A stretch of 10,031 bases of DNA from Clostridiales bacterium (GTDB lineage Bacteria > Bacillota > Clostridia > Lachnospirales > Anaerotignaceae). Shown one piece after another: positions 1 to 6,637 of this stretch. The DNA is taken from contig JAJQDF010000009.1 in NCBI GenBank assembly GCA_021202325.1, positions 1-10,031 on the forward strand. The letters are read 5' to 3'. The notes under the pieces are model-generated. The model saw nothing but the letters and a program-made list of their open reading frames with translations, was not told where the DNA came from and ran no database searches. Within the stretch, counting starts at the first letter, position 1. Every line of letters starts with the position of its first letter. A program made the position numbers and the translations under genes.

Positions 1-3
1 ATA

Positions 4-9
4 TATAAT
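4..9 (+). promoter_or_regulatory. Possible -10 box of lexA
   Basis: A perfect TATAAT hexamer lies 24 bp upstream of the lexA start, so transcription would begin about 18 nt before the ATG. The matching -35 region would be outside the window. The only LexA-box-like sequence visible is a CGAAC half site at 26-30, without the facing GTTC half, so autoregulation cannot be judged here. Confidence 0.35.
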
Positions 10-33
10 AAATCCGTAAAAGGAGCGAACGTT

Positions 34-654
34 ATGGAAAAACTTTCTCAAAAACAAATGCAAATTCTCGAATACATGAAAGATTCAGTTAAAGAAAGGG
101 GATATCCCCCTTCGGTTAGGGAAATATGCGATGCAGTTGGCCTCAAGTCTACTTCTACAGTACATGGACATTTGGAACGGTTGGAAAAGAAGGGCTATAT
201 TCGTCGAGATCCTCTTAAGCCTCGTGCTATAGAAATATTTGTCGACGACTCTATGAACAGTACTCTTCAAAACAAACGGGAAATGATGGATATTCCCGTA
301 GTCGGTACCGTTACGGCCGGTTCACCTATACTGGCCGTGGAAAACATTGAGGATACATTTACAATCCCCATGGACTATGCCCCCAATGGCGATGTTTTTA
401 TGCTTCGTGTAAAAGGCGACAGTATGATTAATGCAGGCATATTCAACCGTGACCTTATAATGGTCAGACAGCAGAGCACAGCCGAAGACGGAGACATCGT
501 TGTTGCCCTCATCGAAGACTTTGCCACCGTAAAAACATTTTACAGGGAAAACGACTACATTAGACTTCAGCCTGAAAATCCGACCATGTCCCCTATTCTC
601 GTTAAAGACGTTACTATTATCGGCAAGGTTGTAGGATTGTATAGGAAATACTGA
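34..654 (+). CDS. lexA: LexA repressor, SOS regulator
   Basis: LexA binds operators of DNA-damage genes and inactivates itself when activated RecA promotes its cleavage. The 206-residue length is normal. Residues 1-70 form the winged-helix DNA-binding domain, including GYPPSVREI and a recognition helix around STSTVHGHL. Residues 85-206 form the S24 peptidase-like domain. The self-cleavage bond is Ala95-Gly96 in TVTAGSP; the catalytic pair is Ser130 (in KGDSM) and Lys167 (in ATVK). All key residues are present, so it should be a working repressor. The ATG is supported by AAAAGGAG at 18-25, 8 nt upstream. The gene appears monocistronic in what can be seen: degV downstream has its own promoter. 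Confidence 0.97.
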   Translation: MEKLSQKQMQILEYMKDSVKERGYPPSVREICDAVGLKSTSTVHGHLERLEKKGYIRRDPLKPRAIEIFVDDSMNSTLQNKREMMDIPVVGTVTAGSPILAVENIEDTFTIPMDYAPNGDVFMLRVKGDSMINAGIFNRDLIMVRQQSTAEDGDIVVALIEDFATVKTFYRENDYIRLQPENPTMSPILVKDVTIIGKVVGLYRKY

Positions 655-662
655 TAAATTTG

Positions 663-714
663 AGATTTTATATAATTAAATAATTGACACATCAGCTTAT
701 TCAATATAAAATCT
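663..714. repeat. Inverted repeat enclosing the degV promoter
   Basis: AGATTTTATAT at 663-673 is perfectly complementary to ATATAAAATCT at 704-714. An inner pair, AATAA at 679-683 and TTATT at 697-701, continues the dyad. The space between the arms contains the degV -35 box, and the right arm contains its -10 box. It begins 9 bp after the lexA stop. It could act as an A/T-rich transcript end for lexA, but there is no clean U-tract; alternatively it is an operator or a cruciform-prone site. Confidence 0.5.
684..712 (+). promoter_or_regulatory. Sigma-A-type promoter of degV
   Basis: TTGACA at 684-689 is a perfect -35 box. With a 17-bp spacer, TAAAAT at 707-712 matches the -10 consensus at five of six positions. 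Transcription would start near 719, giving a leader of about 40 nt before the degV ATG. Confidence 0.65.
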
Positions 715-757
715 AAACAGGCAAAACCTTGCCAATATTTGAAAGGCTGTGAATATT

Positions 758-1642
758 ATGAGTTCGTATAAAATAATTTCTGATACATCGTGTGATATAA
801 ATCCTTCTGTCATTAGTACAGATACCATACCAAGGGTTCCGTTTTATGTTTCCTTTGATAAGGAGAATTATAAAAAGGAAATAGCGGAAATTTCTGTTGA
901 TGAATTTTACAGAACAATCGTTGAAGACAAGCTGTTCCCTAAAACATCCTGCCCTACCATTTCTGATTATACTGACGTTTTTGAACCCTATCTTAAGGAT
1001 GGTCTTGATATTCTGTGTTTCTGCATATCTCAGCTGTTCAGCGGCTCATATCAGAGCGCCGTTAACGCGGCTGACATGATGAAGGAAAAATATCCCGAAC
1101 GCAGAATAGCGGTAATTGACAGTGTTCAGGCAACAGCCGGTTTCGGACTTATTGTTTACCAGGCAAACCTCATGAGAGAAGCCGGATATACAATGGATGA
1201 AGTAATTAAAGTGGTCGAACAGCTTAAGCATGATGCAGCTATCTATTTCACCGTTGGATCCCTCGACTTTCTGCAGAACGGCGGTCGTATCGGTAAAGCC
1301 ACAGCATTGGCCGGCACATTGTTCAATGTAAAGCCCGTTATATGCATGAAGGAAGGCGAACTTTCTCCTGTTGAAAACGTTAGGGGCGTTAAAAAAGCCG
1401 TTAAAGCCATTATCGACAGAACCGACAAGGAAATCCAGAGCCATGAAAGCGATTATTTAATAACAACTTTCTTCGCCGATAAGCGTGTTGATATTACCGA
1501 CACTATTGTTGAGCATTACAGCGACAGCAAATATGATTTCAGGGACGATTTGTTCAGAGTCGGCGTAACAATCGGAGCCCATACAGGCCCTCAGGTAATC
1601 GCCATTGCCTTTGCAAAGAAATATACTCTGTATGAAAAATAA
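758..1642 (+). CDS. DegV family fatty-acid-binding protein
   Basis: DegV/FakB proteins hold a fatty acid in a two-domain fold. Some present it to the FakA kinase for phosphorylation and entry into phospholipid synthesis; no fakA is in this window. The 294-residue length fits the family. Visible landmarks: N-terminal SDTSCDI (residues 8-14), TSCPT (63-67), SQLFSGSYQSA (91-101), QNGGRIGKA (173-181) and C-terminal HTGPQ (275-279), where many relatives have HTGPG. I chose ATG at 758 over the in-frame GTG at 749 because the GAAAGG at 741-746 is only 2 nt from the GTG but 11 nt from the ATG. The gene has its own promoter and terminator. The exact lipid and partner kinase cannot be read from sequence. 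Confidence 0.92.
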   Translation: MSSYKIISDTSCDINPSVISTDTIPRVPFYVSFDKENYKKEIAEISVDEFYRTIVEDKLFPKTSCPTISDYTDVFEPYLKDGLDILCFCISQLFSGSYQSAVNAADMMKEKYPERRIAVIDSVQATAGFGLIVYQANLMREAGYTMDEVIKVVEQLKHDAAIYFTVGSLDFLQNGGRIGKATALAGTLFNVKPVICMKEGELSPVENVRGVKKAVKAIIDRTDKEIQSHESDYLITTFFADKRVDITDTIVEHYSDSKYDFRDDLFRVGVTIGAHTGPQVIAIAFAKKYTLYEK

Positions 1643-1657
1643 AAGCTAACGTCAATA

Positions 1658-1692
1658 AACGGAAGGTCTGATTCAGGCTTTCCGTTCTTTTT
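1658..1692 (+). terminator. Rho-independent terminator of degV
   Basis: AACGGAA (1658-1664) pairs with TTCCGTT (1680-1686). The helix continues inward through GU wobbles into a CTGA/TCAG pair, giving a long hairpin, and TTCTTTTT follows at 1685-1692. It lies 15 bp after the degV stop. Confidence 0.8.
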
Positions 1693-1695
1693 AAG

Positions 1696-1845
1696 ATGAA
1701 GGTCTCGAACAGTGGCTGTGTAGAATATATGCTTGCACACTACAACAGACAGACATTGGACGAGCTGACTGCATGGGTTCTGCAGGTTCTGCATACCGGT
1801 GGCATGCGTTTAGCACGGACCGAAGCTTAGAAGCGGAGACCTCAT
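1696..1845 (+). ncRNA. Candidate structured RNA element, family unknown
   Basis: No protein gene occupies 1643-1943. ATG[A]AGGTCTC at 1696-1706 pairs with GAGACCTCAT at 1836-1845 to make a 10-bp closing stem with one bulged A. Inside are: TGTGTAG (1717-1723) with TTGCACA (1733-1739), seven pairs including GU; GCATG (1771-1775) with CATGC (1803-1807), continued by GGT (1776-1778) with ACC (1795-1797); and a tandem 9-mer GGTTCTGCA at 1776-1784 and 1785-1793. The strand is inferred from the flanking genes. The size and a 5' end in ATGA resemble HEARO (omega-RNA) elements that can occur without their nuclease, but I cannot confirm that. No IscB or TnpB gene is next to it. It could also be the leader of the downstream acetyltransferase gene or a decayed mobile-element end. 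Confidence 0.4.
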
Positions 1846-1873
1846 AACGCAGCAATCAATCTTTCATACCTAG

Positions 1874-1910
1874 TTGCGTCTGCAAAGCAGGCATGCAAGT
1901 TTACTTTTAT
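1874..1910 (+). terminator. Strong hairpin with T-rich tail before the acetyltransferase gene
   Basis: TTGCGTCTGC (1874-1883) pairs with GCAGGC (1887-1892) and GCAA (1895-1898), leaving an AAA loop, one GU pair and a 2-nt AT bulge. A T-rich but interrupted tail, GTTTACTTTTATTTT, follows at 1899-1913. It could terminate the RNA element upstream, or attenuate entry into the acetyltransferase gene, whose ribosome binding site begins about 15 nt after the tail. Confidence 0.4.
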
Positions 1911-1943
1911 TTTAGAATAAATATATAAGAGAGGGATGAGTAT

Positions 1944-2585
1944 ATGTTTAATTATATAGATTTGGAAAACTGGGAAAGAAAAGAACACTTTGAATACTAC
2001 CGTACAAAGATAAAATGCGGATACAGCTGTACCGTACAGCTGGATGTTACCGCCTTCAGAGACAAGGTTAAGGCCAAAGGCTTGAGATTCTATCCCGCCT
2101 TTGTATACTGTGTATCAAATATAGTAAACTCTATGCCCGAATTTAGAATGGGCGTAGACAGTGACGGCAAGCCGGGCTACTATGATATCTCCCACCCAAA
2201 TATGACAATATTCCATGAGGATGACCACACATTCTCAGATATGTGGACGGAGTATTATCCCGATTTCGTGGATTTCTATAAAAATACAACTGAAAACATG
2301 GATAAATATAAAAATGTTAAGGGCATAAAAGCACGTGACGACCAGCCTGCCGCCTTCTTCTGCATTTCGTGCGTACCCTGGCTCTCATATACGGCCTACA
2401 GTACCAGTGTTCCTGGCGGTGAACCTAATCTGTTCCCCATAATAACATTCGGCAGATATACCGAATCAAACGGAAAATACACTATGCCTTTTACGCTCAA
2501 CATATCCCATGCGGCGGCTGACGGCTACCATACAAGTAAATTCTTCAACAGCCTGCAGGAACTTATCGATACGATTGAAATTTAA
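1944..2585 (+). CDS. CatA-like O-acetyltransferase (chloramphenicol acetyltransferase family)
   Basis: Members transfer acetyl from acetyl-CoA to a hydroxyl group, classically the 3-hydroxyl of chloramphenicol. The 213-residue length is normal for type A enzymes. The N-terminal IDLENWERKEHFEYY is the usual family opening. The active-site motif SHAAADGYH carries catalytic His189 and the structural Asp193 of the HxxxDG motif. ISCVPWLSYTAY (141-152) matches the region that supplies the oxyanion-stabilising Ser, here Ser142. The residue before the catalytic His is Ser188 where classic CATs have a second His. Many chromosomal clostridial homologues are annotated as resistance genes without proof, so the true substrate is open. 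The ATG has GAGAGGG at 1929-1935, 8 nt upstream. No clear separate promoter is visible; the structured element and hairpin lie directly upstream. Confidence 0.88.
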   Translation: MFNYIDLENWERKEHFEYYRTKIKCGYSCTVQLDVTAFRDKVKAKGLRFYPAFVYCVSNIVNSMPEFRMGVDSDGKPGYYDISHPNMTIFHEDDHTFSDMWTEYYPDFVDFYKNTTENMDKYKNVKGIKARDDQPAAFFCISCVPWLSYTAYSTSVPGGEPNLFPIITFGRYTESNGKYTMPFTLNISHAAADGYHTSKFFNSLQELIDTIEI

Positions 2586-2607
2586 AAATTATTGCATTAC
2601 AAAACTA

Positions 2608-2645
2608 AAGCGGAAGTCCATATCGGATTTCCGCTTGTTTTAATT
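2608..2645. terminator. Terminator between convergent units, likely bidirectional
   Basis: AAGCGGAAGTCC (2608-2619) pairs over 12 bp, with one GU, with GGATTTCCGCTT (2625-2636) around a 5-nt loop. The plus-strand tail is GTTTTAATT. On the minus strand the tail after the hairpin reads TAGTTTTG, so it can also serve the ABC operon whose stop is at 2652. Confidence 0.8.
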
Positions 2646-2651
2646 ATATGA

Positions 2652-3392
2652 TTATAATACTTTCGCAAGAAAACTCTTAAGTCTTTCAGTCTGTGGATTA
2701 TTGAAAAGCTGCTCGGGAGTGCCTTCTTCCATAATTATCCCGTCCTCAAGGAAAAGAACTCTGTCGCCAACTTCTCTTGCAAAACCCATCTCATGGGTTA
2801 CCACAACCATTGTCATGTTATCCCTTGCCAGTTCCTTCATAACCTCAAGAACCTCTCCAACCATTTCGGGATCGAGGGCAGAAGTCGGCTCGTCAAAAAG
2901 CATAACATCGGGCTTCATGCAAAGGGCACGAACAATAGCTATACGCTGTTTCTGACCGCCGGAAAGCTGTGAGGGATATGAGTTTGCTCTGTCTGCCAGT
3001 CCAACCCTTTCAAGCAGCTTCATAGCCTCTGCATTGGCCTCTTCTTCGCTTTTTTTCTGGAGCTTCATAGGCGCAATAGTCATGTTTTTGAGTATAGTCA
3101 TATGAGGGAACAGGTTAAAATGCTGGAATACCATTCCCATCTTCTGTCTGTGTATATTTATGTTGACATTTCTATCCGTGATATCGACACCGTTGAAGGT
3201 TATTGTACCTCCGGTGGGCATTTCAAGCAGGTTAAGGCATCTCAGGAATGTAGATTTACCTGAGCCTGAGGGGCCAATCATTACGACCACTTCGCCCTTT
3301 TTGATGTCTGTACTGACGCTTTTAAGGGCAGTTACTCCGTTGAATTTTTTCTCAAGATTTTTTACGCTGATAAGTACATTGTTATCTGTCAC
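2652..3392 (-). CDS. Polar amino-acid ABC transporter ATPase (GlnQ/HisP type)
   Basis: This is the cytoplasmic ATPase that powers uptake through the adjacent permease. The 246-residue protein has every ABC motif: Walker [10 protein letters not shown] (40-48), Q-loop Gln90 in [12 protein letters not shown], signature LSGGQKQR (143-150), Walker [14 protein letters not shown] (163-175) and H-loop His200 in [19 protein letters not shown] and [11 protein letters not shown] are typical of the polar amino-acid uptake subfamily. I chose the GTG at 3392 because AGAGGAGG (3410-3403 on the minus strand) sits 10 nt before it. A longer in-frame TTG at 3413 would place that site inside the gene. The start lies within the permease reading frame (11-bp overlap), suggesting translational coupling. 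The substrate cannot be named from the ATPase. Confidence 0.94.
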   Translation of the reverse strand: MTDNNVLISVKNLEKKFNGVTALKSVSTDIKKGEVVVMIGPSGSGKSTFLRCLNLLEMPTGGTITFNGVDITDRNVNINIHRQKMGMVFQHFNLFPHMTILKNMTIAPMKLQKKSEEEANAEAMKLLERVGLADRANSYPSQLSGGQKQRIAIVRALCMKPDVMLFDEPTSALDPEMVGEVLEVMKELARDNMTMVVVTHEMGFAREVGDRVLFLEDGIIMEEGTPEQLFNNPQTERLKSFLAKVL

Positions 3393-4113
3393 TGTTACGC
3401 AGCCTCCTCTCAAGTACTCCTACAAAGTGAGTAAGTATCATTACCATAGCAAGATAAATCAGTGCGACGCCGACAAGGGGCATAAACGGACTGAAGGTTT
3501 TGCTTCTGATAATATTGGCCGCACGGGTAAGGTCGTTTACCGCAACATATCCGGCAACGGATGTTTCCTTCAAAAGAGCTATAAACTCGTTTGCAAGGGA
3601 TGGCAGAACATTTTTGAAAGCCTGCGGAATAATAATATATCTCATTGTTTCTATATAATTGAAGCCTAAACTTCTTCCTGCCTCCATCTGGCCTCTGTCA
3701 ATGGACATAATGCCGCCTCGAACAATCTCGGCAACATATGCGCCCGAATTTATGCCAAAGGCAAGGGCACCTATCATAACGCCGTTATTGCTGGATGCAA
3801 ATATAATAAAGAATATAATAAGGAGCTGGATAACTACAGGCGTACCTCTTATTACGGTAAGGTATACTCTGGCGAAAGCATTTAATATTGCCATTATAGT
3901 CTTCTTGGCGCCTCTCATTTCGTCCTTTGTAAGGTCGTATGTAGAACGGATAGTAGCAAGCACAACTCCAATAATGACACCGATTATAATAGCTATTAAG
4001 GTTATTTGCAGCGTTACTTTCAAACCGCTTAATATAAGCTTCCATCTGTTATCCTTGACGAAGTTAAGAATAAAATCAGCCTTAATATCAGCAAACCATT
4101 CAGCCAATAACAA
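3382..4113 (-). CDS. Polar amino-acid ABC transporter permease
   Basis: This inner-membrane subunit of a HisM/GlnP-type importer has about five hydrophobic segments. The first is [20 protein letters not shown] and the last lies near the C-terminus ([11 protein letters not shown]). The EAA-type cytoplasmic loop that docks on the ATPase is visible as [20 protein letters not shown], and [12 protein letters not shown] is a family hallmark. The start is uncertain. AGAGAGG at 4125-4119 (minus strand) best serves the TTG at 4113, 5 nt away, giving 243 residues. An ATG at 4140 and a TTG at 4185 are in frame but have no good ribosome binding site. The C-terminal coding sequence doubles as the Shine-Dalgarno of the ATPase gene. 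The unusual TTG start and the hairpin upstream fit lower expression than the binding protein. Confidence 0.92.
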   Translation of the reverse strand: MLLAEWFADIKADFILNFVKDNRWKLILSGLKVTLQITLIAIIIGVIIGVVLATIRSTYDLTKDEMRGAKKTIMAILNAFARVYLTVIRGTPVVIQLLIIFFIIFASSNNGVMIGALAFGINSGAYVAEIVRGGIMSIDRGQMEAGRSLGFNYIETMRYIIIPQAFKNVLPSLANEFIALLKETSVAGYVAVNDLTRAANIIRSKTFSPFMPLVGVALIYLAMVMILTHFVGVLERRLRNSDR

Positions 4114-4224
4114 CACATCCTCTCTCAATAAAAATATCATCTCAACAGAAAATAAATAAAACTTTTTAACATGCGCCCCAAACAAAACCGCTAAACAGCT
4201 TTATTTGTTTCCCGGACATATAAA

Positions 4225-4254
4225 CACCATGCAGAGCCAAGGCTCTGCATGGTG
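4225..4254 (-). promoter_or_regulatory. Intergenic mRNA hairpin between binding-protein and permease genes
   Basis: CACCATGCAGAGCC (4225-4238) and GGCTCTGCATGGTG (4241-4254) are perfect 14-bp complements separated by AA. On the transcribed minus strand the hairpin follows the binding-protein stop (4283) by about 30 nt. It is not followed by a U-run, so it looks like an mRNA 3'-end stabiliser or partial stop rather than a full terminator. In ABC importers such hairpins commonly raise the binding protein above the membrane subunits. Confidence 0.7.
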
Positions 4255-4282
4255 GGCAAAATCAATATACGCTTTAATCGGA

Positions 4283-5110
4283 TTACTCAGAATATTTAGC
4301 GTTTAATTCATCAAAGAAGCCTTCTTCTTTCATATCAGCAAGTGCTGCATTGATTTCATCAAGAAGCTCTGTGTTTTCCTTAGCTACTGCAATTCCGTAG
4401 TACTCGATGTCGTCTTCTGTACCGAAGTTTTCGTCAAGAACTACTAAATCGTTGGCTGCTGCAAATGCATCTGCAACACCTGTGTCAAGAACCATGCAGT
4501 CAATCTTTCCTGCAAGGAGAGCTGCAAGAGCATCGCTGAATTTTTCATACTGATTTACTCTGTCGCCAAGTGCTTCGCTGGCCATGATGTCGCCTGTTGT
4601 TCCAAGCTGAACACCTACTGTGTAATCTCCGTCAACAAGCTGCTGATAGCCTGTGATTTCTGAATCCTGAGGTACAAGGATTGACTGAGCTGCTGTATAG
4701 TATGAATCTGAGAAGTTAACGTTTTCCTGACGTTCTTCTGTGATTGTGATACCTGAAACACCAACGTCGATCTTACCTGTCTGAACAGCTATTACAACTG
4801 AGTCAAAGTTCATATCAACGATTTCAAGCTCTAAGCCAAGTCTTGAGCAGATTTCTTCCATCATGTCTACATCAAAGCCTTCGATTGTCTGAGCATCGTC
4901 AGCATATGACTCGAAGGGAGGGAAGTCAGCGCTGCATCCCATAACAAGGACACCATTTTCACCGGCTGTAGCTTCAACACCGTCTAATTCGTCTGTTTCT
5001 TCGCCTTCTGTTTCTTCTGTTTCATCTGCGCTGTCGCTTGATGAGCTTGAGCATCCTACTACTCCAAGAACCATAACAGAGGCCATTGCCATTGCTAAAA
5101 ATTTCTTCAT
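4283..5110 (-). CDS. Amino-acid ABC transporter substrate-binding lipoprotein
   Basis: This is the extracellular solute-binding protein (family 3, SBP_bac_3) of the importer encoded downstream. A lipoprotein signal peptide ends in the lipobox VVGC with Cys20, so the mature protein would be lipid-anchored to the outer face of the membrane. A very acidic Ser/Glu/Asp/Thr linker follows (about 21-53), then two alpha/beta lobes. SADFPPFESY (60-69), GFDVDMMEEI (78-87), SGITITEER (119-127) and LGTTGD (169-174) are family landmarks. Arg127 is the expected alpha-carboxylate contact and Asp209 in VLDTGVA the expected amino-group contact, so the ligand is probably a free alpha-amino acid. Which one is not decidable. 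AAGGAGG lies 10 nt before the ATG. The gene has its own promoter. Confidence 0.95.
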   Translation of the reverse strand: MKKFLAMAMASVMVLGVVGCSSSSSDSADETEETEGEETDELDGVEATAGENGVLVMGCSADFPPFESYADDAQTIEGFDVDMMEEICSRLGLELEIVDMNFDSVVIAVQTGKIDVGVSGITITEERQENVNFSDSYYTAAQSILVPQDSEITGYQQLVDGDYTVGVQLGTTGDIMASEALGDRVNQYEKFSDALAALLAGKIDCMVLDTGVADAFAAANDLVVLDENFGTEDDIEYYGIAVAKENTELLDEINAALADMKEEGFFDELNAKYSE

Positions 5111-5142
5111 TATTACATTTCCTCCTTAAAAATCTTATATCA

Positions 5143-5156
5143 GAGCCTTCCGGCTC
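5143..5156 (-). other. Small hairpin in the binding-protein leader
   Basis: GAGCC (5143-5147) and GGCTC (5152-5156) form a 5-bp stem that reads as a GGAA tetraloop hairpin on the minus strand. It lies between the predicted transcription start and the ribosome binding site. It is too small to be a recognised riboswitch; it may only stabilise the leader. Confidence 0.3.
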
Positions 5157-5169
5157 CAAATCAATGTAG

Positions 5170-5198
5170 ATTATAACTCATAACCATTTGTAAAGCAA
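5170..5198 (-). promoter_or_regulatory. Promoter of the amino-acid ABC operon
   Basis: On the minus strand, TTGCTT (5198-5193) and a perfect TATAAT (5175-5170) are 17 bp apart. The predicted transcription start is near 5163, about 50 nt upstream of the binding-protein ATG. The promoter lies just after the CLC gene stop. I saw no terminator for the CLC gene, so read-through from it is possible. Confidence 0.65.
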
Positions 5199-5212
5199 GC
5201 TTTTTGTGCAAA

Positions 5213-6469
5213 TCACAGGGTATTTTTGTTTATAAATTCAGGACGGACTTTTGAATATACAATTCTTTGGGAACTATAAAGTCCATAGTAGCCCGAAAGC
5301 CTGTATGAAACAGCACAGGCCACTGCATAATATATGAGGCCGTCCATACCGAAAAGCTCAATACTCAATATAAGTGATGTTATCGGGCAGTTTGTAACTC
5401 CGCAGAAAAGTGCAATCATCCCAAGTCCCGAACCGAACGGCGAGCCTATGCCGAGGATTTTTCCGGCAATATTTCCGAATGTGGCTCCGACAAAAAGCGT
5501 AGGCACTATTTCTCCGCCCTTGAATCCTGCACCCAGCGTAACGGCTGTGAATATTATCTTCAGCAGGAAGGCCGCCGGGCTTGCCTCTCCGGCAACGGCT
5601 CTGTTTATTACATCCATTCCGGCGCCGTTATAATCCCTTGTCCCCACAATATATGTAAGGGCAATTACAAGGAGGCCGCCTATAAATACCGCCGCCATTC
5701 TGTTAGGTATTTTGTCATAGGCATGGTGAGCCTTCTCAAGGACAAGACAGAACAGCATACTTATAAGGGCGCAAAGTCCGCCCAAAACTGCAACCTTAAT
5801 AAGCATAACTAAACCAATCTGCGGTATTTCTCCCACAAGGGTAAAAGCCGTCGGCGCAATTCCGAAAAGCTTTGCAACATAGGCTCCGACCGCCGCAGCA
5901 ACAATACATGGCACACCGGCCGAATGATACATAACACCGACACTGACTACCTCAAGAGCAAATACCGCCGCCGCAACAGGCGTACCGAAAAGTGCCGAAA
6001 ATCCTGCGCTCATGCCGCACATAGTTATTATTCTCTGATCATCTTCATCCAAATTGATATGCTTTCCCAAATATGAAGCTATGCTTCCACCCATTTGCAG
6101 AGCCGCTCCCTCTCTGCCCGATGAGCCTTCGAATAAATGGGTTATTACAGTGCTTATAAAAATAAGCGGTGCCGTCTTTATACTCAGCGGCTCATTGGAA
6201 CTTACCGCATCCAAAACAAGGTTTGTTCCCCTGTCATGCTCCATTCCTGCTTTTTTATAGAGAAGCACAATGGCGACGCCTCCAAAGGGCAGAAGCCATA
6301 TAAGCCACGGAAATTCCGTTCTCAGCTCCGTTGCCTTCTCCACCGACAGATGAAAGAACACGCCCACAAGTCCAACTATTACGCCGACTACCGCCGCTAT
6401 GGCTATCCATTTCAAAAATGATATGAAGCCATCGCCTGCTTTTTTCAATTCCGATTCATAATTATTCAT
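5213..6469 (-). CDS. CLC family antiporter, probable fluoride/proton (CLC-F) type
   Basis: CLC proteins are homodimeric membrane transporters; the CLC-F branch expels fluoride in exchange for protons. The 418-residue protein is hydrophobic throughout, as expected for the multi-helix CLC fold. Region one reads GTNLV (81-85) instead of the chloride-type GSGIP. Region two reads GSSGREGAALQMGGS (115-129), with gating glutamate Glu120; chloride-type proteins normally have GREGP or GKEGP. Region three reads GAGFKGGEIVP (313-323), the GFKGGE motif I associate with CLC-F, with Glu320. As I recall, characterised CLC-F proteins have Thr two residues after this Glu; here it is Val322. The ATG has AAGGGG 6 nt upstream. 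A chloride/proton exchanger is the alternative. Confidence 0.87.
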   Translation of the reverse strand: MNNYESELKKAGDGFISFLKWIAIAAVVGVIVGLVGVFFHLSVEKATELRTEFPWLIWLLPFGGVAIVLLYKKAGMEHDRGTNLVLDAVSSNEPLSIKTAPLIFISTVITHLFEGSSGREGAALQMGGSIASYLGKHINLDEDDQRIITMCGMSAGFSALFGTPVAAAVFALEVVSVGVMYHSAGVPCIVAAAVGAYVAKLFGIAPTAFTLVGEIPQIGLVMLIKVAVLGGLCALISMLFCLVLEKAHHAYDKIPNRMAAVFIGGLLVIALTYIVGTRDYNGAGMDVINRAVAGEASPAAFLLKIIFTAVTLGAGFKGGEIVPTLFVGATFGNIAGKILGIGSPFGSGLGMIALFCGVTNCPITSLILSIELFGMDGLIYYAVACAVSYRLSGYYGLYSSQRIVYSKVRPEFINKNTL

Positions 6470-6515
6470 TTATTTCCCCTTCTCTTTTTAATCAACTGTG
6501 CGCCCCTAATTTTTT

Positions 6516-6544
6516 ATATTATTACAAATTACCTCTCATTTCAA
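6516..6544 (-). promoter_or_regulatory. Promoter of the CLC gene
   Basis: On the minus strand, TTGAAA (6544-6539) and TAATAT (6521-6516) are separated by 17 bp. Transcription would start near 6509, giving a leader of about 40 nt. That is too short for a crcB-type fluoride riboswitch, and I see no match to that motif in the leader. Confidence 0.55.
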
Positions 6545-6553
6545 CCGAAAATC

Positions 6554-6602
6554 GCAAAAATAAAGGACTCCGCATTGATTTTTTATTTATTACGAAGTCC
6601 TT
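6554..6602 (-). terminator. Terminator of the two-component/Ig-like operon
   Basis: On the minus strand, AAGGACTTCG (6602-6593) pairs with CGGAGTCCTT (6572-6563), 10 bp with one GU, around a 20-nt A/T-rich loop. TATTTTTG follows (6562-6555). It lies 35 bp after the stop of the Ig-like gene and just upstream of the CLC promoter. Confidence 0.7.
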
Positions 6603-6637
6603 AAAGTTATATTCAAATTCAAAAGCAGATTTTGCCG

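Noticed and set aside
26..40. A possible LexA operator over the lexA start (CGAACGTT)
   Set aside because: Only one half site is present; the facing GTTC at the proper 4-bp spacing is missing.
1806..1918. A possible C-terminal remnant of a transposase-type protein (frame containing KRRPHNAAINLSYL)
   Set aside because: The frame is broken by a stop at 1828-1830, shows no TnpB zinc-finger or catalytic motif, and the base pairing of the region is better explained by RNA structure.
3160..4159. Two long plus-strand open frames (3160-3669 and 3659-4159) opposite the ABC genes
   Set aside because: They are shadows of the ATPase and permease genes, with no family features and no start signals.
6470..6600. 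A fluoride riboswitch upstream of the CLC gene
   Set aside because: The predicted leader is about 40 nt and lacks the conserved crcB-motif pairing; the remaining sequence is promoter and the preceding operon's terminator.
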